DNA of 64,000 nt from Paraburkholderia phenoliruptrix (GTDB lineage Bacteria > Pseudomonadota > Gammaproteobacteria > Burkholderiales > Burkholderiaceae). Made by a program: the position numbers and the translations under genes. The notes below the pieces were generated by a model. It did no database searches. It saw nothing but the letters and a program-made list of their open reading frames with translations, and had not been told where the DNA came from. Shown piece by piece: positions 7,858-17,098 of the stretch. Position 1 is the stretch's first letter; the number at the start of each line of letters is the position of its first letter. The stretch lies in NCBI RefSeq assembly GCF_019511605.1, contig NZ_JAEUAV010000003.1, positions 186,001 through 250,000 on the forward strand, given 5' to 3'.

Positions 7858-8332
7858 GTCAGTCGTGTGGGGTGGCGGCCAGATTACGGGCTCAATGCGT
7901 AATCTCCATGCGCAATACGTCAGTTTACAGGATAGCCGAGCAAGATCTATGCGCATGCGGGAAGGCCGCTCGGGCGTGCGATCAACGCATGGATTTCGCG
8001 ACTTTGGGTGTTAATGCGGCGTGGACACCCGGATCCGCACTGTGCTGGTGCGAGGCGCGCCCTGTTGCGGACGGCAATTGCAGAGCGCATCTTGCTTCGC
8101 TATCGCGCCTTGGTGTTTGGCAAGGTAGGCTAAGCGCGGCGCTTGACTTGAGTGGCCTCCACCCGAGACCGCCCAAGCCTCGATCAGATATAGGCGGCGA
8201 TACTACATACCGCCAGGAGCGGGCGGCGAGCAACATCATGACGGAGAAGCACTCAAGACCCGCCGGTAACAAAGCGTCTTTGCGGGACACAAAGCGGATC
8301 GCCAGTCGCTCCCGCTCGTATTCGCAAAGCGA
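7858..8332. other. Intergenic region without a recognisable gene
   Basis: This 475-base stretch separates two minus-strand genes. It should hold the EAL gene promoter near its left end. The plus-strand frame running through it gives no recognisable protein and extends into the antisense strand of the MFS gene. I found no clear hairpin terminator. Confidence 0.5.
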
Positions 8333-9793
8333 TCACGTCCGCTCCGAAGGATCCGTCTTCTTGGCCGGCGTGCGGATTTCGGGCGACAACTGCGCGAAGA
8401 TCCACGCGGAGCCCGCAGTGATAATGCCGACACAAAGGAACGTCGCATGAAAAGCCGGCAGAGAGTTCGCGGCCGTCACGCGCGGCAACAGACCTGTGAA
8501 AGTAGCGAGCAGCGCGCCCGCAACGGTAACGCCGAGGCTCATGGAGAGCATTTGAACCAGGGAGAACAGACTATTGCCGCTGCTTGCGCCGCCAGTGCCC
8601 AGATCCTTGAGCGTCAAGGTGTTCATCGCGGTGAACTGCATCGAGTTGACGGCGCCGAAAAACGCCAGTTGCACGAGCCGCAGCCACAACGGTTGGCCCG
8701 CGCTGGTCAGCGAGAAGCTCGCCATCGTCAAGCCGACAAGAACTGTGTTGGCGAGCAGTACGCGCCGATAGCTGTACTTGACGATCAGCCGTGTCACGAG
8801 CCGCTTCGACGCCATGCCGGCGGCTGCGACGGGCAGCATCATCAGGCCTGCTTCGAATGCGCTGTAGCCGAGGCTCACTTGCAGCAGCAACGGAATGAGG
8901 TACGGCATCGCGCCGCTGCCGATCCGCGCGAACAGGTTGCCCAGCAGTCCGACGCTGAACGTGTGGATCTTGAACAGATCGAGCGGAAAAATAGGCGCGG
9001 GCTCGCGCACGGCATGCAGCCCGTAGGCGACAAAGCAGGCGAGGCTCAGAATCAGCAGCACCAGCACGGTCGCATGCTGAATGCCGAATTCGGTGCGGCC
9101 GTCCAGTGCGAACGAAATGGCCACCATGCCGACAATCAACAACAAATAGCCCTTCACGTCGAACTTGCCAACCTGTTCGTTGCGGCTGTCCGGCATGAAG
9201 ATGAATGTGGCAATGCATCCGGCTACACCCACGGGGACGTTGATGAGAAAGATCCAGTGCCACGACGCGATCTTGACCAGCCAACCGCCAAGCGTCGGCC
9301 CGATCAACGGGCCGATCAGTCCGGGAATTGCCACAAACGAAAGGGCTGGCAGATAGCGCTCGGCCGGGAACGTCCGCAGCACGGCCAGCCGTCCGACCGG
9401 CAGCAGCATGGCGCCGCCCACGCCTTGCACAATGCGGAACACGACCAGTTGGTTCAGCGTGTGAGCGTTCGCGCAGAGCAGCGACCCGACCGCGAACACC
9501 AGAATCGCGCTGAAGAAGACGCGCCGCGTACCAAATTTGTCAGCAAGCCACCCGGAGACCGGGATCATCACCGCCATCGTCAGCGAATAGGCGATCACGA
9601 CCGACTGCATGCGCAGCGGCAGTTCGCCGAGGCTTGTTGCCATCGCGGGGAGCGCGGTGTTGACGATGGTCGAATCCAGCGTCTGCATGAAGAAGCCCGT
9701 TGCGACCAGCCACAACATGACCGTGAGCGAACGGGCGGAAGGTGCGCTGGGTGCGACGGTTGCGGAGGCGGGCGGAGTCGGCGGCGAGGACAT
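8333..9793 (-). CDS. MFS drug:H+ antiporter, DHA2 family, MdtD-like
   Basis: A 486-residue inner-membrane transporter with 14 predicted hydrophobic segments, expected to export drugs or other toxic compounds by proton antiport. It resembles the E. coli MdtD type along its length: FGFFMQ-like start (TGFFMQTLDSTIVNTALPAMA), the motif-A loop GWLADKFGTRRVF, RIVQGVGGAMLLPVGRLAV in TM4-5, SWHWIFLINVPVG, and MNTLTLKDL ... SSGNSLFSLVQMLSMSLGVT near the end. The substrate is unknown. The start at 9793 (MSSPPTPPASA) matches the usual short cytoplasmic lead-in; an in-frame ATG at 9877 would add 28 residues. It lies 135 bases downstream of the MocR gene on the same strand, so co-transcription or control by that regulator is possible. 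Confidence 0.88.
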   Translation of the reverse strand: MSSPPTPPASATVAPSAPSARSLTVMLWLVATGFFMQTLDSTIVNTALPAMATSLGELPLRMQSVVIAYSLTMAVMIPVSGWLADKFGTRRVFFSAILVFAVGSLLCANAHTLNQLVVFRIVQGVGGAMLLPVGRLAVLRTFPAERYLPALSFVAIPGLIGPLIGPTLGGWLVKIASWHWIFLINVPVGVAGCIATFIFMPDSRNEQVGKFDVKGYLLLIVGMVAISFALDGRTEFGIQHATVLVLLILSLACFVAYGLHAVREPAPIFPLDLFKIHTFSVGLLGNLFARIGSGAMPYLIPLLLQVSLGYSAFEAGLMMLPVAAAGMASKRLVTRLIVKYSYRRVLLANTVLVGLTMASFSLTSAGQPLWLRLVQLAFFGAVNSMQFTAMNTLTLKDLGTGGASSGNSLFSLVQMLSMSLGVTVAGALLATFTGLLPRVTAANSLPAFHATFLCVGIITAGSAWIFAQLSPEIRTPAKKTDPSERT

Positions 9794-9928
9794 GAAGTAG
9801 CGGCTAGGCGCGGGGGAGCAGGGACTCGCTATTCTAGGGAAAAGCTGCGGACCCCGCAGGTAGGACAAGCCAGTCATGAAGCCCGCATGGCCGCAGATAG
9901 AAAAAGTGCGGACCGGGCGCCCGGTTCG

Positions 9929-11338
9929 TCAACGCAACTGCGCCGCCGCCTTGAAAAACGCCTGCGCCCGCGGATCATTGCCGAATGCCGCGTGAACCCG
10001 TATCCACGGGCTCGGCTCCATGCCCGGCCGGAAATAACTGCCCGGCGCTACCGTCACGCCCAACGGCGCGCCGCACTCCACGAGCCGTTCGGCATTGTCC
10101 ACATGCGGTACGCGGGCCCACAGGAATTTGCCGCCGACCGGCTTCTCGAACACTTCCCAGCCCGCGTCTTCGAGTGTCTGGATCGTCGAGCCGAGCGCGT
10201 CGCGCATGCGGCGGCGCAGTCGTTCGAGATACTTGCGATAGGCGCCGCGCTCGAGCAGCGACGCGGTCACCGCTTCGGCAAACAGCGAGCCGCCGATGCT
10301 CGTCAGCATCTTGATATCGACCAGGTCCTTGATGATCGCATGGCTCCCGACCACACAGCCGATCCGCAACGCAGACGAGAGCGTCTTCGAAAGTCCGCCG
10401 ATGTAGATCACATGCTCGAGCTGGTCGAGCGTGGCAAGACGGTCAGTGACGTCGGTCTGAAAGTCGGCGTAGACATCGTCTTCGATGATCGTGAAGCCGT
10501 GCTCGCGCGCCAGTTGCAGCAGCCGGAACGCCACGGGCGGCGCGACGGTCGTTCCCGTCGGGTTGTGGAACACCGTGTTGATGAAAAAGAGCTTCGGCCT
10601 GTGCAGCTTCAATTGTGCCTGCATGACATCCAGGTCCGGCCCGCTGCGCGTGCGCGGAATGCCGACGAGCCGCACGCCGTGGAGCTTCAGCAGCCCGTAC
10701 AGGTTGTAGTAGCCGGGGTCTTCGACGAAGATCGTGTCGCCTGCTTTCAGCATGTAGCGCATGAGCAGGTCGAAAGCCTGGCTCGCGCCGTTCGTAATGA
10801 GGATCTGCGACGTGTCTGCGCGAATTCCCAGTTGCGCGATGCGCGCCTGCAAATGCTCGCGCAAACTGAGATTGCCGAGCGGCGTCGCGTAGTCGACCAT
10901 GCTCGCGGGATCGGTGCGCAACACATGCCGTATGGCCTGCGCAATGCCTTCCGTGTCGCGCCACGCTTCGGGGATAAATCCGCTGCCGAGCTTGAGCGTC
11001 TCGCCCGGATGGTTGAATTGCTGGAGCAGGTGGTCCGATTCGTCCTCGGCGCGGCGCGGGTCCGACGTGCCATCGCACTGCCAGGCGCCCGGCGCCCGGT
11101 CGGCTATATAGAACCCCGAACCGTGGCGCGAGTCGACGTAACCGAGCGACACCAGCCGGTCGTATGCCTCGATCACCGGGAAGCGGCTGACGCCGTAGTC
11201 GGCTGCGAACTGGCGGATCGACGGCAACTTCGAGCCGGGGTGCGCGGCGCGCGAGCGGATCCACGTGGTGACGCCCGCAACGATCTGCTCGGTCAGCGGT
11301 ACGCCGCTCTCTCTGTCAAGCTGGATTTGAGGTCGCAT
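9929..11338 (-). CDS. MocR-family regulator (GntR HTH fused to PLP aminotransferase-like domain)
   Basis: A 469-residue transcription factor. Residues ~10-80 are a GntR winged helix (SKLPSIRQFAADYGVSRFPVIEAYDRLVSLGYVDSRHGSGFYI has the typical pattern). Residues ~110-465 are a fold-type I aminotransferase-like domain with HNPTG (258-262), IIEDDVY (284-290; Asp287 contacts the PLP ring nitrogen) and the PLP Schiff-base lysine Lys318 (GGLSKTLSSALRIG). MocR proteins sense PLP or amino compounds through this domain. The ATG at 11338 has GGAAGGAAAC upstream and starts at the HTH, whereas the frame continues to 11950 through low-complexity DNA. The divergent neighbour is a DUF2917 gene, and the intergenic region contains a perfect 13-bp inverted repeat that is a good candidate operator. 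Confidence 0.93.
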   Translation of the reverse strand: MRPQIQLDRESGVPLTEQIVAGVTTWIRSRAAHPGSKLPSIRQFAADYGVSRFPVIEAYDRLVSLGYVDSRHGSGFYIADRAPGAWQCDGTSDPRRAEDESDHLLQQFNHPGETLKLGSGFIPEAWRDTEGIAQAIRHVLRTDPASMVDYATPLGNLSLREHLQARIAQLGIRADTSQILITNGASQAFDLLMRYMLKAGDTIFVEDPGYYNLYGLLKLHGVRLVGIPRTRSGPDLDVMQAQLKLHRPKLFFINTVFHNPTGTTVAPPVAFRLLQLAREHGFTIIEDDVYADFQTDVTDRLATLDQLEHVIYIGGLSKTLSSALRIGCVVGSHAIIKDLVDIKMLTSIGGSLFAEAVTASLLERGAYRKYLERLRRRMRDALGSTIQTLEDAGWEVFEKPVGGKFLWARVPHVDNAERLVECGAPLGVTVAPGSYFRPGMEPSPWIRVHAAFGNDPRAQAFFKAAAQLR

Positions 11339-11406
11339 GCTGTTTCCTTCCCGAACGAGGCTCGCGCTCTGTTCGCCGACGCGCGACAACTGTTCGGTTT
11401 TTCGAC

Positions 11407-11441
11407 TGCACAGTTCCGATGAAAGTGTTCGGAACTGTGCA
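11407..11441. promoter_or_regulatory. Perfect 13-bp inverted repeat, candidate MocR operator
   Basis: TGCACAGTTCCGA (11407-11419) and its exact reverse complement (11429-11441) are separated by 9 bases. The arm centres are 22 bp apart, two helical turns. It lies between the divergent MocR (start 11338) and DUF2917 (start 11507) genes. It is not followed by a T-run, so an operator is more likely than a terminator. Confidence 0.6.
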
Positions 11442-11506
11442 TGGGTGTCCGATGATCGCACGACAATAATCGATACAACAGAAAAGTCCTTTGAAGGAGA
11501 ACGGCA

Positions 11507-11812
11507 ATGCGTGAAGTGCGGATTTTCGAACTGGAACATGACGAGCCGGCGGCGGCCTGGCGTGTCGCGCGCCCGTCCACCTTCAAGGTGATTTCGGGGG
11601 AGATCTGGTTGACGGTCGAGGGCGACAGCGCGGACTACTGGCTGGCGACCGGCGAATCGATCGAACTGCCTCGCCACGCAGTCACGTGGATCAGTGCGGG
11701 GCGGGCCGGTGCCCGTTTTGCGCTCGCAAGCGGCTCCGAGCGTGGCGCAACCCGGCCGACGCGCGGCTTTTCGGTGTCGGAGTGGCTGCCGCGCTGGCTC
11801 GGCGCGGCGTGA
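11507..11812 (+). CDS. DUF2917 family protein
   Basis: A 101-residue protein of the DUF2917 family, common in Burkholderia-type genomes; no biochemical role is known to me. It is cupin-like in appearance, with short beta-strands: FKVISGEIWLTVEGDSADYWLATGESIELPRHAVTWISAG (residues ~24-64). The ATG at 11507 has GAAGGAGAAC upstream. It is divergent from the MocR regulator gene, with a perfect inverted repeat between them, so it is a likely direct regulatory target. Its 3' side runs into the long low-complexity tract. Confidence 0.85.
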   Translation: MREVRIFELEHDEPAAAWRVARPSTFKVISGEIWLTVEGDSADYWLATGESIELPRHAVTWISAGRAGARFALASGSERGATRPTRGFSVSEWLPRWLGAA

Positions 11813-11879
11813 GGGCGGGCGCTTCGCGCGGGGGGCGGTGAAGCCGGGGCCGGTGGGCCAGACCACGCCCTGACACTCA

Positions 11880-12232
<353 letters not shown>

Positions 12233-12239
<7 letters not shown>

Positions 12240-13462
12240 TCAAACTCCCCGACATACCTCGCCCGCGGCCGGATCAATCCGCCGTCGCGCGCCTGCTCCA
12301 TCGCATGCGCGATCCAGCCGACTACCCGGCCCGTCGCGAAGATCGTGAACGCGGCGCCGGCCGGCAAGCCGAGCACGCGCTCGATGGCCGCGAGCGCGAA
12401 ATCTACCGTCGGCTGCGCGCCCGTCGTGTCGTGAACCGCGCGCGCAAGCGCGTGGACTTCGCCCAGCGGCGAGCGTGCCGGCGCGCATTCCTGCAGCAAA
12501 TTCAGCAGCAGGCGCGCGCGCGGATCGCCGTCCGGATAAAGCGGGTGGCCGAAGCCGGACAGCACGGGCCCCTGCGCGCCATGTTCGTGGCGCGACAGAC
12601 GCGTGGCCAGATAACGGTCGAGATCGGCGGCGCGCGACGCTTCTTCCAGCAACGCCGCGATGCGCATGGTTTCGCCGCCGTGCCGCGGGCCGGCGAGCGC
12701 GGCGAGACCGCCCGCGACCGCGCCGAACAGATGAGTACCCGTCGACGTGATGCAACGAACCGTGAACGTCGATGCGTTCAGCTCATGGTCCGCGCACGCT
12801 ACCAGCGCGGCACGCAGCAGCGCCGCCTGCTGCCGGTTGCGCACCTGCCAGGCTGATGCCAGTTGCCGATGCAGCGGTGCATTCGACGGCGCACCGGAGA
12901 TCATCGCCGCAGCGAGGAGCCGCATCACGGCGCACGCGTTGTCCAATTGCGCGTCGCGCCCGAGCGCCCAGACCCGCGGCATCTGCGCGGCGGCTGCCGG
13001 CAGGAGGACCAGCGCGCGGTCGAGCGGCGCGCTGTCGCCCCACAGCTTGAGCCACGCAGCCCATTGTGCGGCGGCAAGCGGGACAGTTGGCGCCGCCGCG
13101 ATGTGCGCCGCACTGCACTCCCACAGCAGCGCTGCCACGTCTTCCAGCGATTCGGTGCGCGCGAGTTCCAGCGCATCGCGTCCGCGGTACAGCAAGCGAC
13201 CATCGGCGACAAGCGTGATCGACGACTCGAGCACCGGTACGCCCCAGTCCAGCACTTTTTGCGCAACCTTGCCGGCGCGCTTGCCGTCTGCCTTGCGCCG
13301 CGCGAGCCGCCGCACTTCACGCGCGTCATAACGGCGATGCTTGCCTTGCGCGTGCGGCAACGAACTCAGCAAGCCGCGGCTGACGTACGCATAGAGCGTG
13401 GCGAGGCTGATGCCGAGTTCGGCGGCGGCTTCGGTGGCGGTCAACGAATCAGAAGATGGCAT
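12233..13462 (-). CDS. Citrate synthase-like protein with N-terminal DNA-binding HTH
   Basis: A 409-residue two-part protein. Residues ~5-60 resemble a MerR/excisionase-type helix-turn-helix (TATEAAAELGISLATLYAYVSRGLL ... RRYDAREVRRLARR). Residues ~70-405 are a citrate/2-methylcitrate synthase-type fold with the conserved histidine regions THLFGAVAGGLAALAGPRHGG and GFGHPLYPDGDPRA. Family members condense acetyl-CoA with oxo-acids, but substrate and activity here are unknown. The HTH fusion suggests DNA binding or autoregulation. It is divergent from a class III CoA-transferase gene, so the pair may act in one acyl-CoA pathway. The start at 13462 is chosen from the HTH alignment; no strong ribosome-binding site is visible. 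The final codons and stop come from the adjoining tandem repeat. Confidence 0.85.
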
Positions 13463-13574
13463 GGAGATGAGCGACGAAGTGGCCGCGCTAAGTAGCCTCA
13501 GAAGGAAGGTCCAGCAAGCAGCGACAGCAGGCAGCCCCAGCACCTAACCCAGCCCCCACCCCGCAACCAAAAAA

Positions 13575-13611
13575 AATCAATATATATTGATTATCACAAT
13601 CAAGATTGATT
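13575..13611. promoter_or_regulatory. Paired AATCAA/TTGATT palindromes, candidate operator
   Basis: An 18-bp perfect palindrome (AATCAA-TATATA-TTGATT, 13575-13592) is followed by a second pair of the same arms with a 2-base spacer (13598-13611). The four half-sites sit in a markedly AT-rich patch between divergent genes in otherwise GC-rich DNA. Candidate regulators are the adjacent HTH-citrate-synthase protein and the nearby GntR protein. Confidence 0.55.
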
Positions 13612-13666
13612 CAGACAAGGCGCACACCTAGACTCGTTCACATTCCTCGATTCGACTGTGACCGCC

Positions 13667-15076
13667 ATGACCCCCGAACTCGCGCTGGATTCTCTTTGGA
13701 CGCTTGCCGGCTGCGAGCCGGCCGCGCTCCGCTCGGTCCACTTCAGCGGCACGGAGCCGGCCTTGCCGTCCGTGTTTCGAGTCGGCGCGCTGGCGTCGGC
13801 GACCATTGCTGCGACGGGGCTGGCGGCGGCTGAATATCATCGGCTGCGCACGGGGCGCGGGCAGCGTGTGAGCGTGGACATGCGGCGTGCGCTGGCATCG
13901 TTTCGCAGCGAGCGTTATCTGCGAATCGACGGCGGGCCGCCGCCCGCGCTCCGCGATCCGGTAACGGGCTTCTACGAGACGCGCGACGGTCGCTGGATTC
14001 AACTGCACACCAACTTCGCGCATCATCTTGCTGGCGTACTGAGGGTGCTCGGCTGCGAGAACGATCGCGCGGCGGTCGCTTCAGCGATACGCGGCTGGGA
14101 CGGTGCCGCGCTCGATCACACGCTCGCCGAGGCGGGCCTGTGCGCGGCATTGATCCGCACGCCGAACGAGTGGGCCGCGCTCGATCAGGCCAAGGCGATT
14201 GCGCGTCTGCCGCTATTCGAGATAGAGCGTATCGGCGACGCGCCCGCACAACTGCCGATACGGCATACAGCGCCGTCCGGCCACGGCGGCAGCAGGCCGC
14301 TCTCCGGCGTGCGCGTGCTGGACCTCTCGCGCATCATCGCCGGGCCGGTCGGCGGACGCGCGCTCGCCCAGCATGGCGCCGAGGTGCTGATGATCAACGG
14401 TCCGCATCTGCCGAACATTGCGCCGCTCGTAATCGACAACAGCCGCGGCAAGCGCTCGGCGGTGCTCGATCTGCGCGAGGCGGCCGGCCGCGAAACGCTG
14501 CGCGGTTTGACGCGCGATGCCGATGTGTTTCTGCAGGCCTATCGCCCCGGCGCATTGGCGGCGCACGGTTTCGGCCCCGACGATGCAGCGCGCCTGCGGC
14601 CGGGCATCGTGTATGTGTCGGTGCGCGCGTATGGGTACGAAGGGCCGTGGGCCGCGCGGCGCGGCTTCGATAGTCTCGTGCAGTCCGCGAGCGGTATCGC
14701 GGTGACCGAGCAGCGCGCGGCGCGATCGCATGAGCCGAGACATCTGCCGTGTCAGGCGCTCGATCACGCGACGGGTTATCTCGCGGCTTTCGGTGCGATG
14801 GTCGCGTTGGCGCGTCGCGCGATCGTGGGCGGAAGCTGGCACGTAAAGGTGTCGCTGGCACAGACTGGCCGCTGGCTGCAATCGTTCGGTGAGATTCCTG
14901 ACGGATGGAAGGCGCCTGAGGTCACGCTCAAGGACGTGCGCGACTGCATCGATACCGTTCAGTCTGAGTTCGGACGTGTGCAGGCGGTGCAGCCGGCGGA
15001 GCAACTCGAAGAGACGCCGGCGTTTCTCGCGCTGCCGCCCTCGCGCATCGGCGCGCATGAGGCGAAATGGCTTTGA
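13667..15076 (+). CDS. Class III (CaiB/BaiF) CoA-transferase, rearranged or extended form
   Basis: A 469-residue family III CoA-transferase, expected to move CoA between carboxylic acids through an enzyme-linked aspartyl intermediate. The normal N-terminal half appears late: GVRVLDLSRIIAGPVGG (~210), IDNSRGKRSAVLDLR, YRPGALAAHGFGPDD, and RRGFDSLVQSASG, which holds the likely catalytic Asp. The first ~200 residues resemble the normal C-terminal half (YHRLRTGRGQRVSVDM, then a RDGRWIQLH strand). The order therefore looks permuted or partly duplicated. The start at 13667 (ATG) or 13658 (GTG) is undecided. It is divergent from the HTH-citrate-synthase gene across an AT-rich region with palindromes, and convergent with the GntR gene 15 bases beyond its stop. 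Confidence 0.85.
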   Translation: MTPELALDSLWTLAGCEPAALRSVHFSGTEPALPSVFRVGALASATIAATGLAAAEYHRLRTGRGQRVSVDMRRALASFRSERYLRIDGGPPPALRDPVTGFYETRDGRWIQLHTNFAHHLAGVLRVLGCENDRAAVASAIRGWDGAALDHTLAEAGLCAALIRTPNEWAALDQAKAIARLPLFEIERIGDAPAQLPIRHTAPSGHGGSRPLSGVRVLDLSRIIAGPVGGRALAQHGAEVLMINGPHLPNIAPLVIDNSRGKRSAVLDLREAAGRETLRGLTRDADVFLQAYRPGALAAHGFGPDDAARLRPGIVYVSVRAYGYEGPWAARRGFDSLVQSASGIAVTEQRAARSHEPRHLPCQALDHATGYLAAFGAMVALARRAIVGGSWHVKVSLAQTGRWLQSFGEIPDGWKAPEVTLKDVRDCIDTVQSEFGRVQAVQPAEQLEETPAFLALPPSRIGAHEAKWL

Positions 15077-15091
15077 CCGACCGAGCGCCGC

Positions 15092-15838
15092 TTACTTGCG
15101 CAATTCGGCCACGAAGTCGTAGTAATCGTTGCGGCAATACGTATCGGTCAGCTCGATTGCGCGCTGATCCGCCGTGTAGCCCACACGCGTAATCAGCAGC
15201 AGTGCTTCATTGGGCGCAATGCTCATCTGCTGCGCGATCTCCTCGCTCGCATTGACCGCGCGAAAATGCTGCAGCGCGCGCACGATCGCCAATCCGCGAT
15301 TCTCCAGATAGGTGTACAGCGAATCGCCAATCGCCTGCGGATCGGGAATCACCGCTGCGGGAAAGGTCGAGTTCTCGACCGCCATCACGATGCCGTCGGC
15401 AAGACGCAAGCGCCGCAGGCGCGTGACGGCCGCAGCCGGCGAAAGCCCGAGCTGGATCACTTCTTCGCGATTGGCCGGCAGGATCTCGCGCGACAGCCAC
15501 TTGGAACTCGGCGTGAAGCCTCGGCGCCGCAGCATTTCGCTGAAGCTCGACAGACGCGACAGCGGATCTTCATAGCGTGGTGTGATGAAACTGCCGGCGC
15601 CTTGGGTGCGCCGAATCAAGCCCTGTTCGACGAGTAAGGCGATCGCCTTGCGCGATGTGATTCGCGAAACGCCCAGCGCCTCCGAGAGCACGCGCTCAGA
15701 AGGCAGCGCTTCGCCGGCGTTCCAGCGGTTCTCGTGAATCGCCGTGCCGAGCTTGCGGGCAAGTTGCAAATAAAGCGGCGTGTCGTTTTCCGGGTCCGGG
15801 CGCAGATCGCGCCAGCGGTCTTCCGAGGCAGAGGTCAT
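15092..15838 (-). CDS. GntR-family regulator, HutC subfamily (UTRA domain)
   Basis: A 248-residue transcription factor. Residues ~18-88 are a GntR winged helix (ALPSERVLSEALGVSRITSRKAIALLVEQGLIRRTQGAGSFI pattern), and ~100-240 are a UTRA ligand-binding domain (LSSFSEMLRRRGFTPSSKWL, LITRVGYTADQRAIELTDTYCRNDYYDF). This subfamily usually senses sugars, amino acids or their phosphates; the ligand is unknown here. The gene is convergent with the CoA-transferase, ending 15 bases from its stop. No paired operator was obvious directly upstream. It could control the CoA-transferase and citrate-synthase-like genes, but that is inference from position. Confidence 0.9.
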   Translation of the reverse strand: MTSASEDRWRDLRPDPENDTPLYLQLARKLGTAIHENRWNAGEALPSERVLSEALGVSRITSRKAIALLVEQGLIRRTQGAGSFITPRYEDPLSRLSSFSEMLRRRGFTPSSKWLSREILPANREEVIQLGLSPAAAVTRLRRLRLADGIVMAVENSTFPAAVIPDPQAIGDSLYTYLENRGLAIVRALQHFRAVNASEEIAQQMSIAPNEALLLITRVGYTADQRAIELTDTYCRNDYYDFVAELRK

Positions 15839-15956
15839 GGGGCTTACGCTAGAAGGGCGAGGAGCAATTCTAAGACATCGGCGCGCCGCGTTATAGCGGG
15901 CTTTTGCCTGGTGGCCTGCCGGATCGCGGCGCAGCCGCTAAACTCGTCGCTATGAG

Positions 15957-16169
15957 TCAGGCAGCATCGGTGCGCGTATGCGCTTGTGCGTGCGCGCCGG
16001 CGGTGGGTCGCAAGCGGCGGTAAAAGCCGGTCGCGATCCACATGGTCAGCACGATCGGCGCGATCAGCACAATCAGCGCGGTCCGCGCAATCTGCATGAT
16101 TAACACCGTCAACAACAGCCAGCCATAGTCAGCACAGCCAGCATAGTCAGCCACTTCAGGAGTCAGCAT
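15957..16169 (-). CDS. Possible small membrane protein (70 aa)
   Basis: An open frame of 70 residues in the gap between the GntR and aldo/keto reductase genes. Residues ~17-49 are strongly hydrophobic (WLLLTVLIMQIARTAL, then VLTMWIATGFY) and could form one or two membrane segments; the tail is basic and Ala/His-rich. The N-terminal part contains a short repeat (DYAG/DYGW) encoded by an 18-bp direct repeat, CATAGTCAGC at 16124 and 16142. I see no good ribosome-binding site, and the start overlaps the divergent reductase start. It may be chance in GC-rich DNA. Confidence 0.3.
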   Translation of the reverse strand: MLTPEVADYAGCADYGWLLLTVLIMQIARTALIVLIAPIVLTMWIATGFYRRLRPTAGAHAQAHTRTDAA

Positions 16170-17013
16170 GACGAGCGATATTGCAAGCGTGAGCTTGCCC
16201 GACGGCGAGCGCATCCCCAAACTCGGGCAAGGTACATGGGAAATGGGCGAGCAGCCCGCGCGCCGTGCGGCCGAGATCGATGCATTGAGATGCGGGATCG
16301 AGCTCGGCATGACGCTCGTCGATACCGCCGAAATGTACGGCGACGGCGCAACCGAGTCTCTGCTCGGCGAGGCGCTCGCGGGACTGCGCGACCAGGTGTT
16401 CCTCGTCAGCAAGGTGTATCCGCATAACGCGAGCCGGCGCGGCGTGATCGCGGCATGCGAACAAAGCCTCAAACGTCTGAAGACGGACCGGCTCGACCTG
16501 TATCTGCTGCACTGGCGCGGCTCGGTGCCGCTCGCGGAGACGGTGAGCGCTTTCGAAGCGCTGCGCGAAGCCGGCAAGATTCGTCACTGGGGCGTGAGCA
16601 ACTTCGATACCGACGACATGGAAGAACTCGTCGCCACGCCCGGCGGCGCAGCGTGTGCGACGAATCAGATCCTGTACAACGTGGCGCGCCGCGGCCCGGA
16701 GTTCGATCTGCTGCCCTGGCTTGCCGAGCGCAACATGCCCGCGATGGCCTACAGTCCGGTGGATCACGCGCGTTTGCCCAAACGCTCGCCGCTCGACGAC
16801 ATTGCGAGCGCGCGCGGCGTTTCCGCGTTCCAGGTCGCGCTTGCGTGGGTATTGCAGCAGCGAGGCGTGTTCGCGATTCCAAAGGCGGGCCGCGTCGAGC
16901 ACGTGCGCGACAACTACCGCGCGCTCGAATTGCGGCTCGAGGCCGAGGAACTGGCCGCCATTGACGGCTATTTCAAGCCGCCGCGCGGCAAACGCGCGTT
17001 GGAAATGCTCTGA
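16168..17013 (+). CDS. Aldo/keto reductase
   Basis: A 281-residue NAD(P)H-dependent oxidoreductase with a TIM-barrel fold, reducing aldehydes or ketones; the substrate is unknown. The catalytic tetrad is visible: Asp52 (VDTAEMYGDG), Tyr57, Lys82 (VSKVYPHN) and His115 (YLLHWRG). The cofactor region is near the C-terminus (FAIPKAGRVEHVRDNYRAL). The frame starts with ATG at 16168 after a TTCAGGAG ribosome-binding site. It stands alone between the GntR regulator and the convergent secreted protein at 17099. Confidence 0.93.
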   Translation: MTSDIASVSLPDGERIPKLGQGTWEMGEQPARRAAEIDALRCGIELGMTLVDTAEMYGDGATESLLGEALAGLRDQVFLVSKVYPHNASRRGVIAACEQSLKRLKTDRLDLYLLHWRGSVPLAETVSAFEALREAGKIRHWGVSNFDTDDMEELVATPGGAACATNQILYNVARRGPEFDLLPWLAERNMPAMAYSPVDHARLPKRSPLDDIASARGVSAFQVALAWVLQQRGVFAIPKAGRVEHVRDNYRALELRLEAEELAAIDGYFKPPRGKRALEML

Positions 17014-17098
17014 GCATGGCGCGCGCCGCCGCCACGACATGCAAAGAGCGGACGTGGCGCGCGCCGGGATCGCGGCGCCATGCAGGCGCCGCGTATTG

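Noticed and set aside
8447..11422. A 991-codon open frame on the plus strand
   Set aside because: It is antisense to the MFS exporter and MocR genes, which have clear family motifs. The translated product is Arg/His/Gln-rich without domains, as expected from the complement of GC-rich coding DNA.
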